From an uncultured Prevotella sp. (lineage in GTDB: Bacteria; Bacteroidota; Bacteroidia; Bacteroidales; Bacteroidaceae), in the NCBI GenBank assembly GCA_945787895.1, contig CALZJQ010000004.1:1-57376 (forward strand): 57,376 nucleotides of DNA. Reading direction: 5' to 3'. Shown here piece after piece: positions 18,785 to 26,899 of this stretch; position 1 is the stretch's first letter, and the number at the start of each line of letters is the position of its first letter. A program made the translations under genes and the position numbers. The notes under the pieces were generated by a model. That model searched no databases and was not told where the DNA came from. It saw only the letters and a program-made list of their open reading frames with translations.

Positions 18785-20890
18785 TTACACCGTCATTTTC
18801 TTCTGACCTGAATAGTACCGACGCTGGGCTTCTTCCTGACGCGGTTTGGAGAAATTGCTCACACGCTTAAGGTAACCGATGATACGTGTCATGTAGTCCA
18901 CGTTCTTTGACTGACACTTCGGACATTCCTTGAGGTATCGCTTGTCTATACATCCGCAGTCATTACAGATAGTGTTGGGAATGTTGAAGGTGAAGTAGTT
19001 GCATCCTTCCTTCGCAGCAACCTTGAGCAACTGCTTGTATTGTGCTTTAGAGAGGTGTTCTTCCAGGTTCATGTGAAGGGCAGAACCGCCTGTGAGGTGC
19101 TCGATATATGGTGCTCCATGGAGCTTGAACTTATCTACGATGTTCAGGCTGTCATCCTCCACTACGTAGAAATAGGAGTTGTAACAGTCACGTGGTACGA
19201 AATATCCGTCTTCACGGTCCCACTTGGCATGCTTTACGCCGACGTTCTCTGCAGGAATCATTTCGCAGTTGAAGAGCACGTCCTTTGTGCGGTACTGCAT
19301 GTTGATGCGCTCTACGATTGAGAGAATGTCCTGTACGAATGCCTTGTATTTGTCGTTGGCAGTAATCTCCAATCCCATGAACTCCGCGGCTTCAACGAGG
19401 CCATTGACTCCTATGGTAAGATACTGGCGGCTCATGTTGATGTATCCTGCATCGAAGAGCGGGAGCATTCCGTGTGACTGAAGCTCCTTGAGGTTTTCGT
19501 TGTAGGCCAACTGCACCTTGTGGCACAAATCAATTACTTCTGCCAGATATTCCTTGTAGTCCTTGCCGTTGTTTACGGCATACTGTATGCAGCGGTTGAG
19601 ATTGATTGTCAGTACTGACTTGGAACCTGTGCTGACGCCTCCGGCACCGAGGGTGTAGCTGAAGCCGTTGTCCTGTATCTCGTTGCGGAGTCGGCAGCAT
19701 GATGACAGGGAATCTGCATTGTCGCTCATGTAGGTGAAGAAGGAATGTCCCTCTGCATACATCTCTGCGGCAAAGTCGCCCCATTCCTGGTCACGGCACT
19801 CTCCATTGTCAGCAAGCAGGGCCATGGTCTCCACTGGGAAGGTGAGCACAGTCTTGGTACGTTCCTTGTTGAACCATTTCATGAATCTCTTCTGCAGCCA
19901 TGAGAGACCGTCCCAGTCGGGCTGGCTTCCGTCAGGGAAATAGAAATTTCCGAATATTGACTCGAAATAGTAGCGGTCGTAATATGCCACGTTCCAGAAG
20001 ACTGCCTGGAAATTCCTTGCACCTGTCGGCTGGTTGATGGAATAGACTATCTGCTCGAAGCAGTCAGTAATAATCTTGTCAATGGTGCGCTGGCGCAGTG
20101 AGAGATCTACCACCTTGTCTGCATTCTTCCAATAGTCTGTGCCATATTCCTTACCGATAAAGTAATTAAGGTACATGAGGAATTCCGGCGTTGCGCATGC
20201 TCCTGACAGCATGGAGCTGACAATGAACACCATGTTGACAAAACCGCCGCAGAATGATTTCAGGTTGGTAGGTGCGGTGGAATTGCCGCCTATGCCCGTC
20301 GTGCCGCCGATAAGCCAGGGGTACATCGTGATGGAGGCACAGTAGGGGGCTATGCTTGTCTCGTCGTTCTTGTATATGAAATGATGCGTCAGCAGGTCAA
20401 TATACTTGTCTGCCAACTCCTTGCCGTACATCTTTTTGATACGGTCGGTCAGAAGCCTGCGGTTCAACCTGATGAAGTTGGATTTTGGAAGTTCGCCGAT
20501 CAGCGTCGCAATGTTCTTGTGCTCCACGTTCGCGTTTGCGTCATACTTCGAGCCTGTTGCGGCATTTGCTGCTTCCATGTAGGCTGTGAGGAAATTGAGT
20601 TTCTCTAAAGTCTCACGGTCTTCTGAATGGCTTTGACGATAAAGCATGAAGCATTTTGCCACATGATAGAAACCTTCCTTCATCAGAGCCACCTCTACCT
20701 GGTTCTGAATGTCCTCTACCTTTATGTCATCCTTAATATCCAGATGGCTTATGATTTTTGATATGGAGCCTATACTGTACGGTTCGTTGACAGCTTCGAA
20801 AGCCTTGATGATAGCCTTCATTATCTTGTCCAAGGAGAACTGGTCGCGTGAACCGTCACGCTTGAGAATTGAAAAGTTCTGAAATTCCAT
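18785..20890 (-). CDS. nrdD: Anaerobic (class III) ribonucleoside-triphosphate reductase
   Basis: 701 residues. It reduces NTPs to dNTPs without oxygen, using a glycyl radical. An N-terminal ATP-cone (about 1-95, ILKRDGSRDQFSLDK) gives allosteric control. The C-terminus has a Zn-site set of cysteines (CNDCGC and CPKC, about 641-658) and the glycyl-radical loop RIIGYLKR with Gly672. It is expressed from a good promoter about 200 bp upstream, with a leader rich in AAAAGTTTTC-like dyads that is probably regulatory. nrdG follows. The gene is expected in a strict anaerobe. Confidence 0.96.
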   Translation of the reverse strand: MEFQNFSILKRDGSRDQFSLDKIMKAIIKAFEAVNEPYSIGSISKIISHLDIKDDIKVEDIQNQVEVALMKEGFYHVAKCFMLYRQSHSEDRETLEKLNFLTAYMEAANAATGSKYDANANVEHKNIATLIGELPKSNFIRLNRRLLTDRIKKMYGKELADKYIDLLTHHFIYKNDETSIAPYCASITMYPWLIGGTTGIGGNSTAPTNLKSFCGGFVNMVFIVSSMLSGACATPEFLMYLNYFIGKEYGTDYWKNADKVVDLSLRQRTIDKIITDCFEQIVYSINQPTGARNFQAVFWNVAYYDRYYFESIFGNFYFPDGSQPDWDGLSWLQKRFMKWFNKERTKTVLTFPVETMALLADNGECRDQEWGDFAAEMYAEGHSFFTYMSDNADSLSSCCRLRNEIQDNGFSYTLGAGGVSTGSKSVLTINLNRCIQYAVNNGKDYKEYLAEVIDLCHKVQLAYNENLKELQSHGMLPLFDAGYINMSRQYLTIGVNGLVEAAEFMGLEITANDKYKAFVQDILSIVERINMQYRTKDVLFNCEMIPAENVGVKHAKWDREDGYFVPRDCYNSYFYVVEDDSLNIVDKFKLHGAPYIEHLTGGSALHMNLEEHLSKAQYKQLLKVAAKEGCNYFTFNIPNTICNDCGCIDKRYLKECPKCQSKNVDYMTRIIGYLKRVSNFSKPRQEEAQRRYYSGQKKMTV

Positions 20891-20966
20891 AATTGGGATT
20901 GCTTGATTTATTGAGTGGTTAATAATTGACCGTGTTAAGGAGGAAATTTTTCAAAGGATTTTTCTT

Positions 20967-21152
20967 GGAAACTTTGCAGTTTTGGAAAACTTTTTCTTGT
21001 TGCGCCGCCGAAAAGTTTTCCGTTTTTGAAAACTTTTGGTGCAGGTTTTCCTTCTCTCTCTTCCCTTTTTGTAAATTCGACTGCAAAGATACTACATTTT
21101 TTTTATGCCTCAAAACAAATTTTGCAAAACTTTTCCGCCTTTCAAAAGTTTC
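20967..21152 (-). promoter_or_regulatory. Cluster of AAAAGTTTTC-like dyads around the nrdD leader and promoter
   Basis: Six or more related sites occur: GGAAACTTTG (20967), TTTTGGAAAACTTTTTC (20980), CCGAAAAGTTTTCCG (21008), TTTTGAAAACTTTTGG (21024), TTGCAAAACTTTTCCGCC (21122) and TTCAAAAGTTTC (21140). GGAAAACTTTT (20984-20994) and AAAAGTTTTCC (21011-21021) form a perfect 11-bp inverted repeat with a 16-bp loop. They flank the promoter on both sides, as operator arrays or leader hairpins would. Confidence 0.5.
21084..21115 (-). promoter_or_regulatory. Promoter of nrdDG
   Basis: On the minus strand TTTTG (21115-21111) is followed after 19 bp by TATCTTTG (21091-21084), a near-perfect Bacteroidetes promoter. 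The predicted leader to the ATG at 20890 is about 190 nt. Confidence 0.75.
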
Positions 21153-21488
21153 AAATCATGGCACGTTTAGTAAGCACAACTCAATCAACATATTAACCGC
21201 AATTTGATAAAGAGAATTATTTTTTTCAAGCATATTTTTTTAAGAATCCTACTCCCTTGACATGAAGACTGCAACGTCAAACAGCATCTCATTGCTTTTT
21301 GAACCCACTATGCCCGGCAATGGGATGATGGACTGCCACTCTTTTATCTCAATGTTTCTCTTGCAAATGAAAAAATTGATTGACAAGACAACTTTTTGAA
21401 ACTGTCTCGTTTCATGATTTTCATTGCGGTCATCAAGCGTAATCCTTGATAGGCAACCACAGGGAATAAGATTTTCTTTATCGTCCGC

Positions 21489-21617
21489 ATTGCCGTTGGT
21501 CATGAAAGACAAATAAGACAATTTTCACTATGCAACACAAACATTCAAGAATAAAATTAATTCTCCTAATTGTCGTTGGCAAGAAAGACAATTATGACAA
21601 TTTTCACTATGCAATAC
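21489..21617. repeat. Two ~50-bp direct repeats, 80 bp apart
   Basis: Copy 1 (21489-21538) and copy 2 (21569-21617) share GAAAGACAA, then GACAATTTTCACTATGCAA, with about seven differences and one gap. Each begins ATTG-C/T-CGTTGG. A shorter ATTGTCGTCAAC echo lies downstream at about 21645. Confidence 0.7.
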
Positions 21618-21758
21618 TTCAATAATATTATCAATTTTGTCGTAATTGTCGTCAACCCATCGGTGTCGGTAGGAATGAGGCTTGATATTCAGCCAAATAA
21701 CGGCCATATTATCATGTAGTTATAGACTGGGTTACGTTGTTTTTCATATATTCCCCTG

Positions 21759-21788
21759 CAAAGGTAGTGATTTTTTTCGTTCCTGCAA
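21759..21788 (-). promoter_or_regulatory. Orphan minus-strand promoter
   Basis: The minus strand reads TTG (21788-21786), 19 bp, TACCTTTG (21766-21759), an ideal match to the Bacteroidetes consensus. Only an 11-codon frame (MKNNVTQSITT) follows the expected start point, so it either drives a small RNA or is left over from a lost gene. Confidence 0.55.
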
Positions 21789-21794
21789 GGGAAA

Positions 21795-21834
21795 GAAAAA
21801 AAAATGGTTCATGAACTATTGAACATGAACCATT
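21795..21834 (-). terminator. Minus-strand Rho-independent terminator
   Basis: AATGGTTCATG (21803-21813) and CATGAACCATT (21824-21834) form an 11-bp perfect stem with a 10-nt loop. On the minus strand it is followed by a run of about nine T. It ends transcription coming from the 22-bp repeat region or the alcohol dehydrogenase gene. Confidence 0.75.
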
Positions 21835-21962
21835 CACACAATTTCACAAACGTTAAAATCAAGGGAAAATCCTGTCGGGACTTTTCGCCGAACCAGAAGA
21901 CGGAACAAGGCTTTATCGGGAAAGAAAACAGGAAGAAAATGGTGTAAATTCTCCTGCACGCG

Positions 21963-22094
21963 GAGAAAGCCGTGAGATTGAAGGGTGAAACCAAAGGGTT
22001 TGCACCGTGAAACCACGGCTTTCATGCCCTAATATCTTGGCTTTCATGCAGTAAAAGCATTGCTTTTGCGTCCTGTTTCCACCGCTAAATTTCC
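21963..22094. repeat. Degenerate 22-bp tandem repeat array, locus 1
   Basis: Units starting at 21963, 21985, 22007, 22029, 22051 and 22073 keep an exact 22-bp phase. GTGAAACC recurs at 21985 and 22007, GGCTTTCATGC at 22017 and 22039, and GCT at 22018, 22040, 22062 and 22084. Unit 22029 begins CTAATATC and unit 22051 contains the dyad AAAAGCATTGCTTTT. The units match those at 45154-45263. Confidence 0.65.
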
Positions 22095-22206
22095 GCCGCT
22101 CCGCCAACCCTTTCACGCTCAACGGATTGCAAAACGGCGGGATTTCTGCGAGATTCGCATATTTGCGCACGGATTTTTTTTCGTGGATTTCAAATGTTAA
22201 AATTGC

Positions 22207-22326
22207 CTTGGTTTTTGGTTGTGGTTTATGGGAAGTCTCTGTTTTTTTGGTTGTTGGTTTTAGGTTAGTTAGACCTTCCTCTTGAGAAACCAGAATTAGT
22301 AAGGGAACCAACAAAAAAAAACACAA
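22207..22326 (-). repeat. Type A palindromic element (core inverted, diverged)
   Basis: A long G/T arm (GGTTTTT, GGTTGTG, then GGTTGTT, GGTTTTA), an inverted core around 22268-22304 containing CCTCTTGAGAAACC, and a short right arm (GGAACCAACAAAAA). It lies downstream of the alcohol dehydrogenase gene. Confidence 0.55.
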
Positions 22327-22373
22327 CATGAGAATATATTTACGGTGGTAATTTTTAGAACCACTCTTAACCC

Positions 22374-23555
22374 TTATTCTCCTAATGCCCGTCTGTATAT
22401 CTCCATTGTGGCGTCATGGTCGAGCTGCATATAGCCTGGCATTATGTCACCCTTCAGCCTGTGCAGGCGGTCGTTCAGAAGTGGGAGGTCTGGATGGGGA
22501 ATGCCAAGTTGGGCAAATGTCACGGGCATGTGTATTACGTCATGGAACCATGTGCGGAGCGCATCAGCTGCCTTGTGGGCATCAGCGGAAATATTGTCAG
22601 TCTTATCCACTCCAAGCACGCGGTAGCCTAACTGCGCCACCTTGTGAGGGTTATGGTCAGCTGCATAATCCAGGAATGCGGGGAAGATGACAGCAAGACC
22701 GGCACCGTGGGTAACGTCATATTCTGCGCTTATCTCATGTTCCATGGCATGAGAGTTCCAATCCTCCTGACGGCCGAGAGAGCAAGTGTCGTTGTGGGCT
22801 ATCGTGCCGCACCACATAATGTTTGCGCGTGCCTCGTAGTCATTGGGGTCGGCTATCACCCTTGGAGCTGTTTCCATGATGGCGAGGAGCATGCCTTCTG
22901 CCATGCGGTCGCCGATCTGGACATCCTCCGTATTGCTTAGATAACGCTCAAGGATGTGTGCCATCATGTCTGTAATGCCGCTTGCCGTCTGCCACTCAGG
23001 CAAGGTCACTGTGAGTGCAGGATTCATTACGGCAAACTTGGGACGGAGCAAATGCGGCTGGCGCAACCCTGCCTTTACCTTCGTCTCCGTGTTGGTAATG
23101 ACCGTATTGCCGGAGCCTTCACTTCCGGCAGCAGGAATTGTCAACACCACTCCTACAGGCAGGGCCTGCTGCGGAGAAGCCTTGCCGCAATAGAAATCCC
23201 AGAAGTCGCCCTCATAGAAGTAACCTACGGCAATAGCCTTTGCAGTATCGATTACAGAACCGCCACCTACAGGCAAGAGGAAATCGGGCCTGTATTCACG
23301 AGCCAGTCCAATTCCTTCATATACTTTTGAATCAACAGGATTGGGCTTCACGCCAGAGAGTTCACAATATTCCAAGCCTTCATCTTCCAAGGATTTTTTT
23401 ACCCTGTCAAGGAGTCCTGACTTAACGACGCTTCCACCGCCATAGACAATCATTATGCGTGAGGCACCATACCGTTTGCATAGCTCTCCTGTCTTCTGTT
23501 CCGTGTCCTTGCCAAAGACAAATTCTGTCGGACTGTAAAATGTGAAATTATTCAT
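22374..23555 (-). CDS. Iron-containing alcohol dehydrogenase (BdhA/YqhD-like)
   Basis: 393 residues, group III (iron-dependent) alcohol dehydrogenase. The N-terminal nucleotide-binding half carries GGGSVVKSG near 40 and PVGGGSVIDTAKAIA near 97. The metal-binding half shows GITDMMAHILERYL near 195 and the His-rich HDTCSLGRQEDWNSHAMEHE region near 255. Family members reduce aldehydes with NAD(P)H; the closest resemblance is to NADH-dependent butanol dehydrogenases, though the true substrate is unknown. It lies downstream of the C1 peptidase gene on the same strand, separated by a type B repeat. Confidence 0.92.
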   Translation of the reverse strand: MNNFTFYSPTEFVFGKDTEQKTGELCKRYGASRIMIVYGGGSVVKSGLLDRVKKSLEDEGLEYCELSGVKPNPVDSKVYEGIGLAREYRPDFLLPVGGGSVIDTAKAIAVGYFYEGDFWDFYCGKASPQQALPVGVVLTIPAAGSEGSGNTVITNTETKVKAGLRQPHLLRPKFAVMNPALTVTLPEWQTASGITDMMAHILERYLSNTEDVQIGDRMAEGMLLAIMETAPRVIADPNDYEARANIMWCGTIAHNDTCSLGRQEDWNSHAMEHEISAEYDVTHGAGLAVIFPAFLDYAADHNPHKVAQLGYRVLGVDKTDNISADAHKAADALRTWFHDVIHMPVTFAQLGIPHPDLPLLNDRLHRLKGDIMPGYMQLDHDATMEIYRRALGE

Positions 23556-23589
23556 CTTGTTCTTGCAGTTACTATTAATGTTTATTATC

Positions 23590-23728
23590 AGTTGTTTAGT
23601 TGTTTTGTTGTTTTGTTGTTTAGTTGTATTGTTGTTTAGTTGTTTGGTGGTTTGGTTGTTTCATGATAGTATTCCTCATGTGCAAAGACAAACAACAAAA
23701 CAACCAAACAACAAGACAATTATACAAC
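23590..23728 (-). repeat. Type B palindromic element (core inverted) with expanded left arm
   Basis: The left arm 23591-23661 is about nine 8-bp units (TTGTTTAG, TTGTTTTG, TTGTATTG, TTGTTTGG). The core is 23662-23689 (inverse reads GTCTTTGCACATGAGG). The right arm 23690-23728 has five C/A units. It abuts the stop codon of the C1 peptidase gene. Confidence 0.75.
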
Positions 23729-24934
23729 TTAAATTCCCATCTTCTTGCGTATCTTGGCAGGAATGGCATTCTTGTTTACCATGAAGTCCATAGTCTTGGC
23801 AACGATGAAATTCTTGGACATATACCAGATGCCGTCATACTTGCCAGTCTTTCCCCATGAATTCTTCACCATATAGTACTCCTTGCCGTTCTGGTCCTTA
23901 GCAATGCCGTAGATGAGCATACCGTGGTCATCGGTAAGAGTCCAGTTGTCATATTCCTCCTGGCGGGTTTCCTGTGAGGGAGTCAGCTCAGGAGCATTAA
24001 TGCCAAGGTCAGCTAGTTTGCTCTTTTTCTCGCTTGCGGTCAGTTTGAGCCATTTAGCCATGTCAGAGCCTTCAAGACCCTGCGCTTTCTGCTCATCGTA
24101 GAGGAGTGCGAGACCGTTGCGTGTAAATCCGTCTTCACTGACATCGCCGCCCCATGCTAAGGTATATCCGTTGCGTATTGCATTGTCGATGACCTCAGCC
24201 ATTTCGTCCATCGGAAGGTTCCATGAAAGACCTTGACGCCAGTTGTCCTGCACCTCTACAGGAAACTCGGTGTAGAATGGATAATGAGTATAACTGGTGA
24301 TACATACATAGTCATTCCAGTCAAGACCGAGCGAAGCGGCAAATGACTGTGGAGTGAACGTTTTTCCTTGATAAGAGAATGACTCGGGACACTGTCCGAG
24401 GTAAGCGTCAAGAATGCCTTGGAATCCTTTCTTCCATGCAGGATTGAGTTTCTTTGCCGTAGATTTAGCCACGGCATCAACATAAGGCTCCATGACCTCA
24501 AAGAACTGATTGAAGTTGTTCAGTGTGTCACCGTACATTGTTCCCGGCAACGGCATTGCTTCTTCCGGACAAATACCGTAGGTCTTCAGTACGTACAGCA
24601 CATCGTATGCGCTGCCACCCTGTGAGAACTGGGCATCACCATGCATGCGCACTTTCACGATTGCGCGGTCCATGTAGTTCTTGTTGCATACGAACATCTC
24701 ACAGAGGTCGTACGTCTTCTTTGACTTCTTGAGGATTTCGGCCTCGAAGAAAGACAGGGTGGAGTAGTTCCAGCAGGTGCCGGAGCGGGCTTGGTTCTTG
24801 ATGGAAGTGATGGGGTTCTCGATTACTGTAGTGAATACAGGGTCATTAGGATTGATTGAATCCTTTTTTTCTTCAACGGCAGAAACGCTGAGAGCAGAGA
24901 GTGCCGTGATAACGGTGAGGAATGTCTTTTTCAT
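23729..24934 (-). CDS. Exported C1-family cysteine peptidase (bleomycin hydrolase-like)
   Basis: 401 residues with a signal peptide of about 20 residues (ALSALSVSA). Papain-fold active-site elements are all present: oxyanion Gln48 and nucleophile Cys54 in KNQARSGTCWNYS, His337 in DDHGMLIYG and Asn358 in VKNSWG. The layout matches the C1B aminopeptidase C/bleomycin hydrolase family, here exported to the periplasm and likely trimming peptides. Upstream on the same strand is aminopeptidase P, so the two may cooperate in peptide use. Type B repeats flank it on both sides. Confidence 0.9.
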   Translation of the reverse strand: MKKTFLTVITALSALSVSAVEEKKDSINPNDPVFTTVIENPITSIKNQARSGTCWNYSTLSFFEAEILKKSKKTYDLCEMFVCNKNYMDRAIVKVRMHGDAQFSQGGSAYDVLYVLKTYGICPEEAMPLPGTMYGDTLNNFNQFFEVMEPYVDAVAKSTAKKLNPAWKKGFQGILDAYLGQCPESFSYQGKTFTPQSFAASLGLDWNDYVCITSYTHYPFYTEFPVEVQDNWRQGLSWNLPMDEMAEVIDNAIRNGYTLAWGGDVSEDGFTRNGLALLYDEQKAQGLEGSDMAKWLKLTASEKKSKLADLGINAPELTPSQETRQEEYDNWTLTDDHGMLIYGIAKDQNGKEYYMVKNSWGKTGKYDGIWYMSKNFIVAKTMDFMVNKNAIPAKIRKKMGI

Positions 24935-25009
24935 TTTTTTGAATATGTTGTTAGTTAATTTTCAAAAACATAGTTTCGGTTGGAGTAAAAACTGAATAGG
25001 GCTTTTGGC

Positions 25010-25112
25010 AGTTGTTTGGTTGTTTGGTTGTCTTGTTGTTTGTCTTCCAATGGAGTCAATTTCAATCAACAAAACAACAAGACAACTAAACAACCAAACA
25101 ACCAAACAACAA
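25010..25112 (+). repeat. Type B palindromic element (core forward)
   Basis: The left arm 25011-25041 has units TTGTTTGG, TTGTTTGG, TTGTCTTG. The core 25042-25067 begins GTCTTCCAATGGAGTC. The right arm 25068-25110 has five C/A units (AAACAACC-like). It lies between the aminopeptidase P and C1 peptidase genes. Confidence 0.78.
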
Positions 25113-25122
25113 ATACAGCCGA

Positions 25123-26529
25123 TTACTCCCTGTTGGCAGCCATGTATTCTTCCACGTCGGCAGTATGGTATGGTATCCTCTCTGTGCCGAGGAAGCGGCA
25201 TCCATCTGCCGTGATGAGAATGTCGTCTTCTATCCGGATGCCTCCAAAATCCTTATAAGTCTCTATGAGACTGTAGTTAAGGAATTCCTCGCAGTGTCCC
25301 TTTGCCTTCCAGTCATCTATCAATGCAGGAATGAAATAAATACCCGGCTCGTCAGTTATCACAAAACCTTCCTCCAACCTGCGTCCCATACGCAGGCAGT
25401 TGGTTCCAAACTGGTCAAGTCTCGGACGTGTCTCTTCATCGAAACCTACGTGGATCTGTCCCAGTCCTTCCATGTCGTGTACGTCCATACCCATCATGTG
25501 ACCAAGGCCGTGGGGAAGGAAAAGGGCATGGGCACCGGCAGCAACAGCCTCATCGGTATCTCCCTTCATGAGACCAAGTTCCTTGAGTCGTTCCGTCATT
25601 CTGCGACAAACGGCGAGGTGGACGTCAAAGTACTTCACTCCGGGCTTTGATTCTTCAAGTGCGAGGTCGTGGCATTCATCTACGATGTCATAAATCTCTT
25701 TCTGCCTCTGAGTGTAGCGTCCGTTTACAGGCATGGTGCGTGTATTGTCGGAGCAATAGTTATTGACGGTCTCACCTCCACAGTCGCAAAGCACGAGCCT
25801 TCCGTCCTCAAGAGGATTCATGGACGGTCCTCCGTGCATTATCTCTCCGTGCTGAGAGAAAATAGTGGCAAAACTCTCATGCGCTCCAAGGGAATGAGCC
25901 ACTCCGTCTATTCTTCCTGCAATGTATTTTTCTGTCCTTCCGGGACGAATGAGGCGCATGGCAAGGGTGTGCATCTCGTATCCTATCTTTGCTGCACGCT
26001 CCAGTTCAGCTATTTCCTCCGCTGTCTTCACGCTTCTCATCCTGACGATAGCCTGTATCAGTTCCAATGAGCTGCATTCCTTCTGCTTGGAAGGATGGAT
26101 ACCCATGAGATCCATTATCTGTATCATGTTGTCGTGGCGGTAAGGAGGAAGGAAATGTATTTTCCTGCCGGCCTTCTGTGCCTTCGTGACAATGTCCGCC
26201 ACTTTTTTCAATGGAGCGGATTTCCTGACTCCGACACTCTCTGCAAGGTAAGATATGGTAGGGACGTTTCCATACCATACGATGTCCTCTACCTCGACAT
26301 CATTGCCGAGCAGCCATTCCTCGCCGCTCTCGCAATCAATTACTCCTGCAAGTCCAATCTCTTGAAGACCAAAATAATAAAGGAAAGAACTATCCTGACG
26401 GAAAGGGTAGTAACTGTTTGCCAGATAATTACACGGTGATTCGTTGTTGCCAAAAAGCACTATCACACCGCTGCCTACAATTTCTCTCAGCGTATTGCGT
26501 CGCTGAATGTAAGTCTCTTTGCTGAACAT
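25123..26529 (-). CDS. Xaa-Pro aminopeptidase (M24B)
   Basis: 468 residues. The N-terminal aminopeptidase-P domain (about 1-160) is followed by the pita-bread M24 domain. Metal-ligand segments are visible: LVLCDCGGETVNNYCSDNTRT near 240 (two Asp), GLGHMMGMDVHD near 340 (His), DEPGIYF near 395 (Glu) and GIRIEDDILIT near 440 (Glu). It removes N-terminal residues preceding proline, using two Mn or Co ions. There is no signal peptide, so it is cytoplasmic. It has its own -7 box and is divergent from moxR. The start at 26529 (MFSKETYIQRRN) fits the family. Confidence 0.94.
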   Translation of the reverse strand: MFSKETYIQRRNTLREIVGSGVIVLFGNNESPCNYLANSYYPFRQDSSFLYYFGLQEIGLAGVIDCESGEEWLLGNDVEVEDIVWYGNVPTISYLAESVGVRKSAPLKKVADIVTKAQKAGRKIHFLPPYRHDNMIQIMDLMGIHPSKQKECSSLELIQAIVRMRSVKTAEEIAELERAAKIGYEMHTLAMRLIRPGRTEKYIAGRIDGVAHSLGAHESFATIFSQHGEIMHGGPSMNPLEDGRLVLCDCGGETVNNYCSDNTRTMPVNGRYTQRQKEIYDIVDECHDLALEESKPGVKYFDVHLAVCRRMTERLKELGLMKGDTDEAVAAGAHALFLPHGLGHMMGMDVHDMEGLGQIHVGFDEETRPRLDQFGTNCLRMGRRLEEGFVITDEPGIYFIPALIDDWKAKGHCEEFLNYSLIETYKDFGGIRIEDDILITADGCRFLGTERIPYHTADVEEYMAANRE

Positions 26530-26570
26530 GGTTTTATGTCTCCTATTATATTAATGTTCTATAACCTTTG

Positions 26571-26578
26571 CAAAGTTA
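26571..26578 (-). promoter_or_regulatory. -7 box of the aminopeptidase P gene
   Basis: The minus strand reads TAACTTTG, 42 bp before the ATG at 26529. A plausible -33 (TTG) lies slightly farther upstream than usual. Confidence 0.55.
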
Positions 26579-26626
26579 ATACTTTTTTCACAAACATCTT
26601 TCCAATATACATTATTTAACTAATGT

Positions 26627-26750
26627 AGTTGATGGTTTTGGGTTGTCGGTGGTAGGTTGTCGGTTGATATGCTTGTCTAAAGGAGAAATTCTCAAGAGCC
26701 AAAACAAACCTGACCGACAACCTCCAACCCCAAACCTCCAACCAGAAACT
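26627..26750 (+). repeat. Type A palindromic element between divergent genes
   Basis: G/T arm (GGTTTTGGGTTGTCGG), forward core about 26666-26705 containing GCTTGTCTAAAGGAG and TTCTCAAGAG, then a C/A arm ending CCAACCAGAAACT. It lies between two divergent promoters, so it cannot be a terminator for either gene. Confidence 0.75.
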
Positions 26751-26802
26751 AAAATTGAATTACGTTAATTTTTCCGAAAAAATCCATGATTTACGTTTAT
26801 TG

Positions 26803-26835
26803 TTTGTTGTATTGTAGAAATAATTACTAACTTTG
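26803..26835 (+). promoter_or_regulatory. Promoter of the Bat operon
   Basis: TTTG at 26803-26806, a 21-bp spacer, TAACTTTG at 26828-26835, then a leader of about 60 nt to the moxR ATG at 26900. Confidence 0.7.
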
Positions 26836-26899
26836 TGTCCGATTTGATTACAATATCATACAACAAGACAACAAATATTCAACCCTAAAAACAAATACA

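Larger units (their letters stand above)
21160..22373. other. Gene-poor, repeat-rich region
   Basis: No open frame here looks like a conserved protein. A 90-codon minus-strand frame (21249-21521) and a 138-codon minus-strand frame (21913-22329) lack recognisable motifs and start in or run across repeats. The region holds two ~50-bp direct repeats, a lone minus-strand promoter, a terminator, a degenerate 22-bp tandem array and a type A element. It may be the remains of decayed genes, or may encode small RNAs. Confidence 0.5.

Noticed and set aside
21249..21521. 90-codon minus-strand frame
   Set aside because: Its start lies inside one of the ~50-bp direct repeats, no motif or family is recognisable, and there is no promoter next to it.
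21913..22329. 138-codon minus-strand frame
   Set aside because: It runs through a type A element and the 22-bp tandem repeats, so its composition is explained by repeats rather than protein coding.
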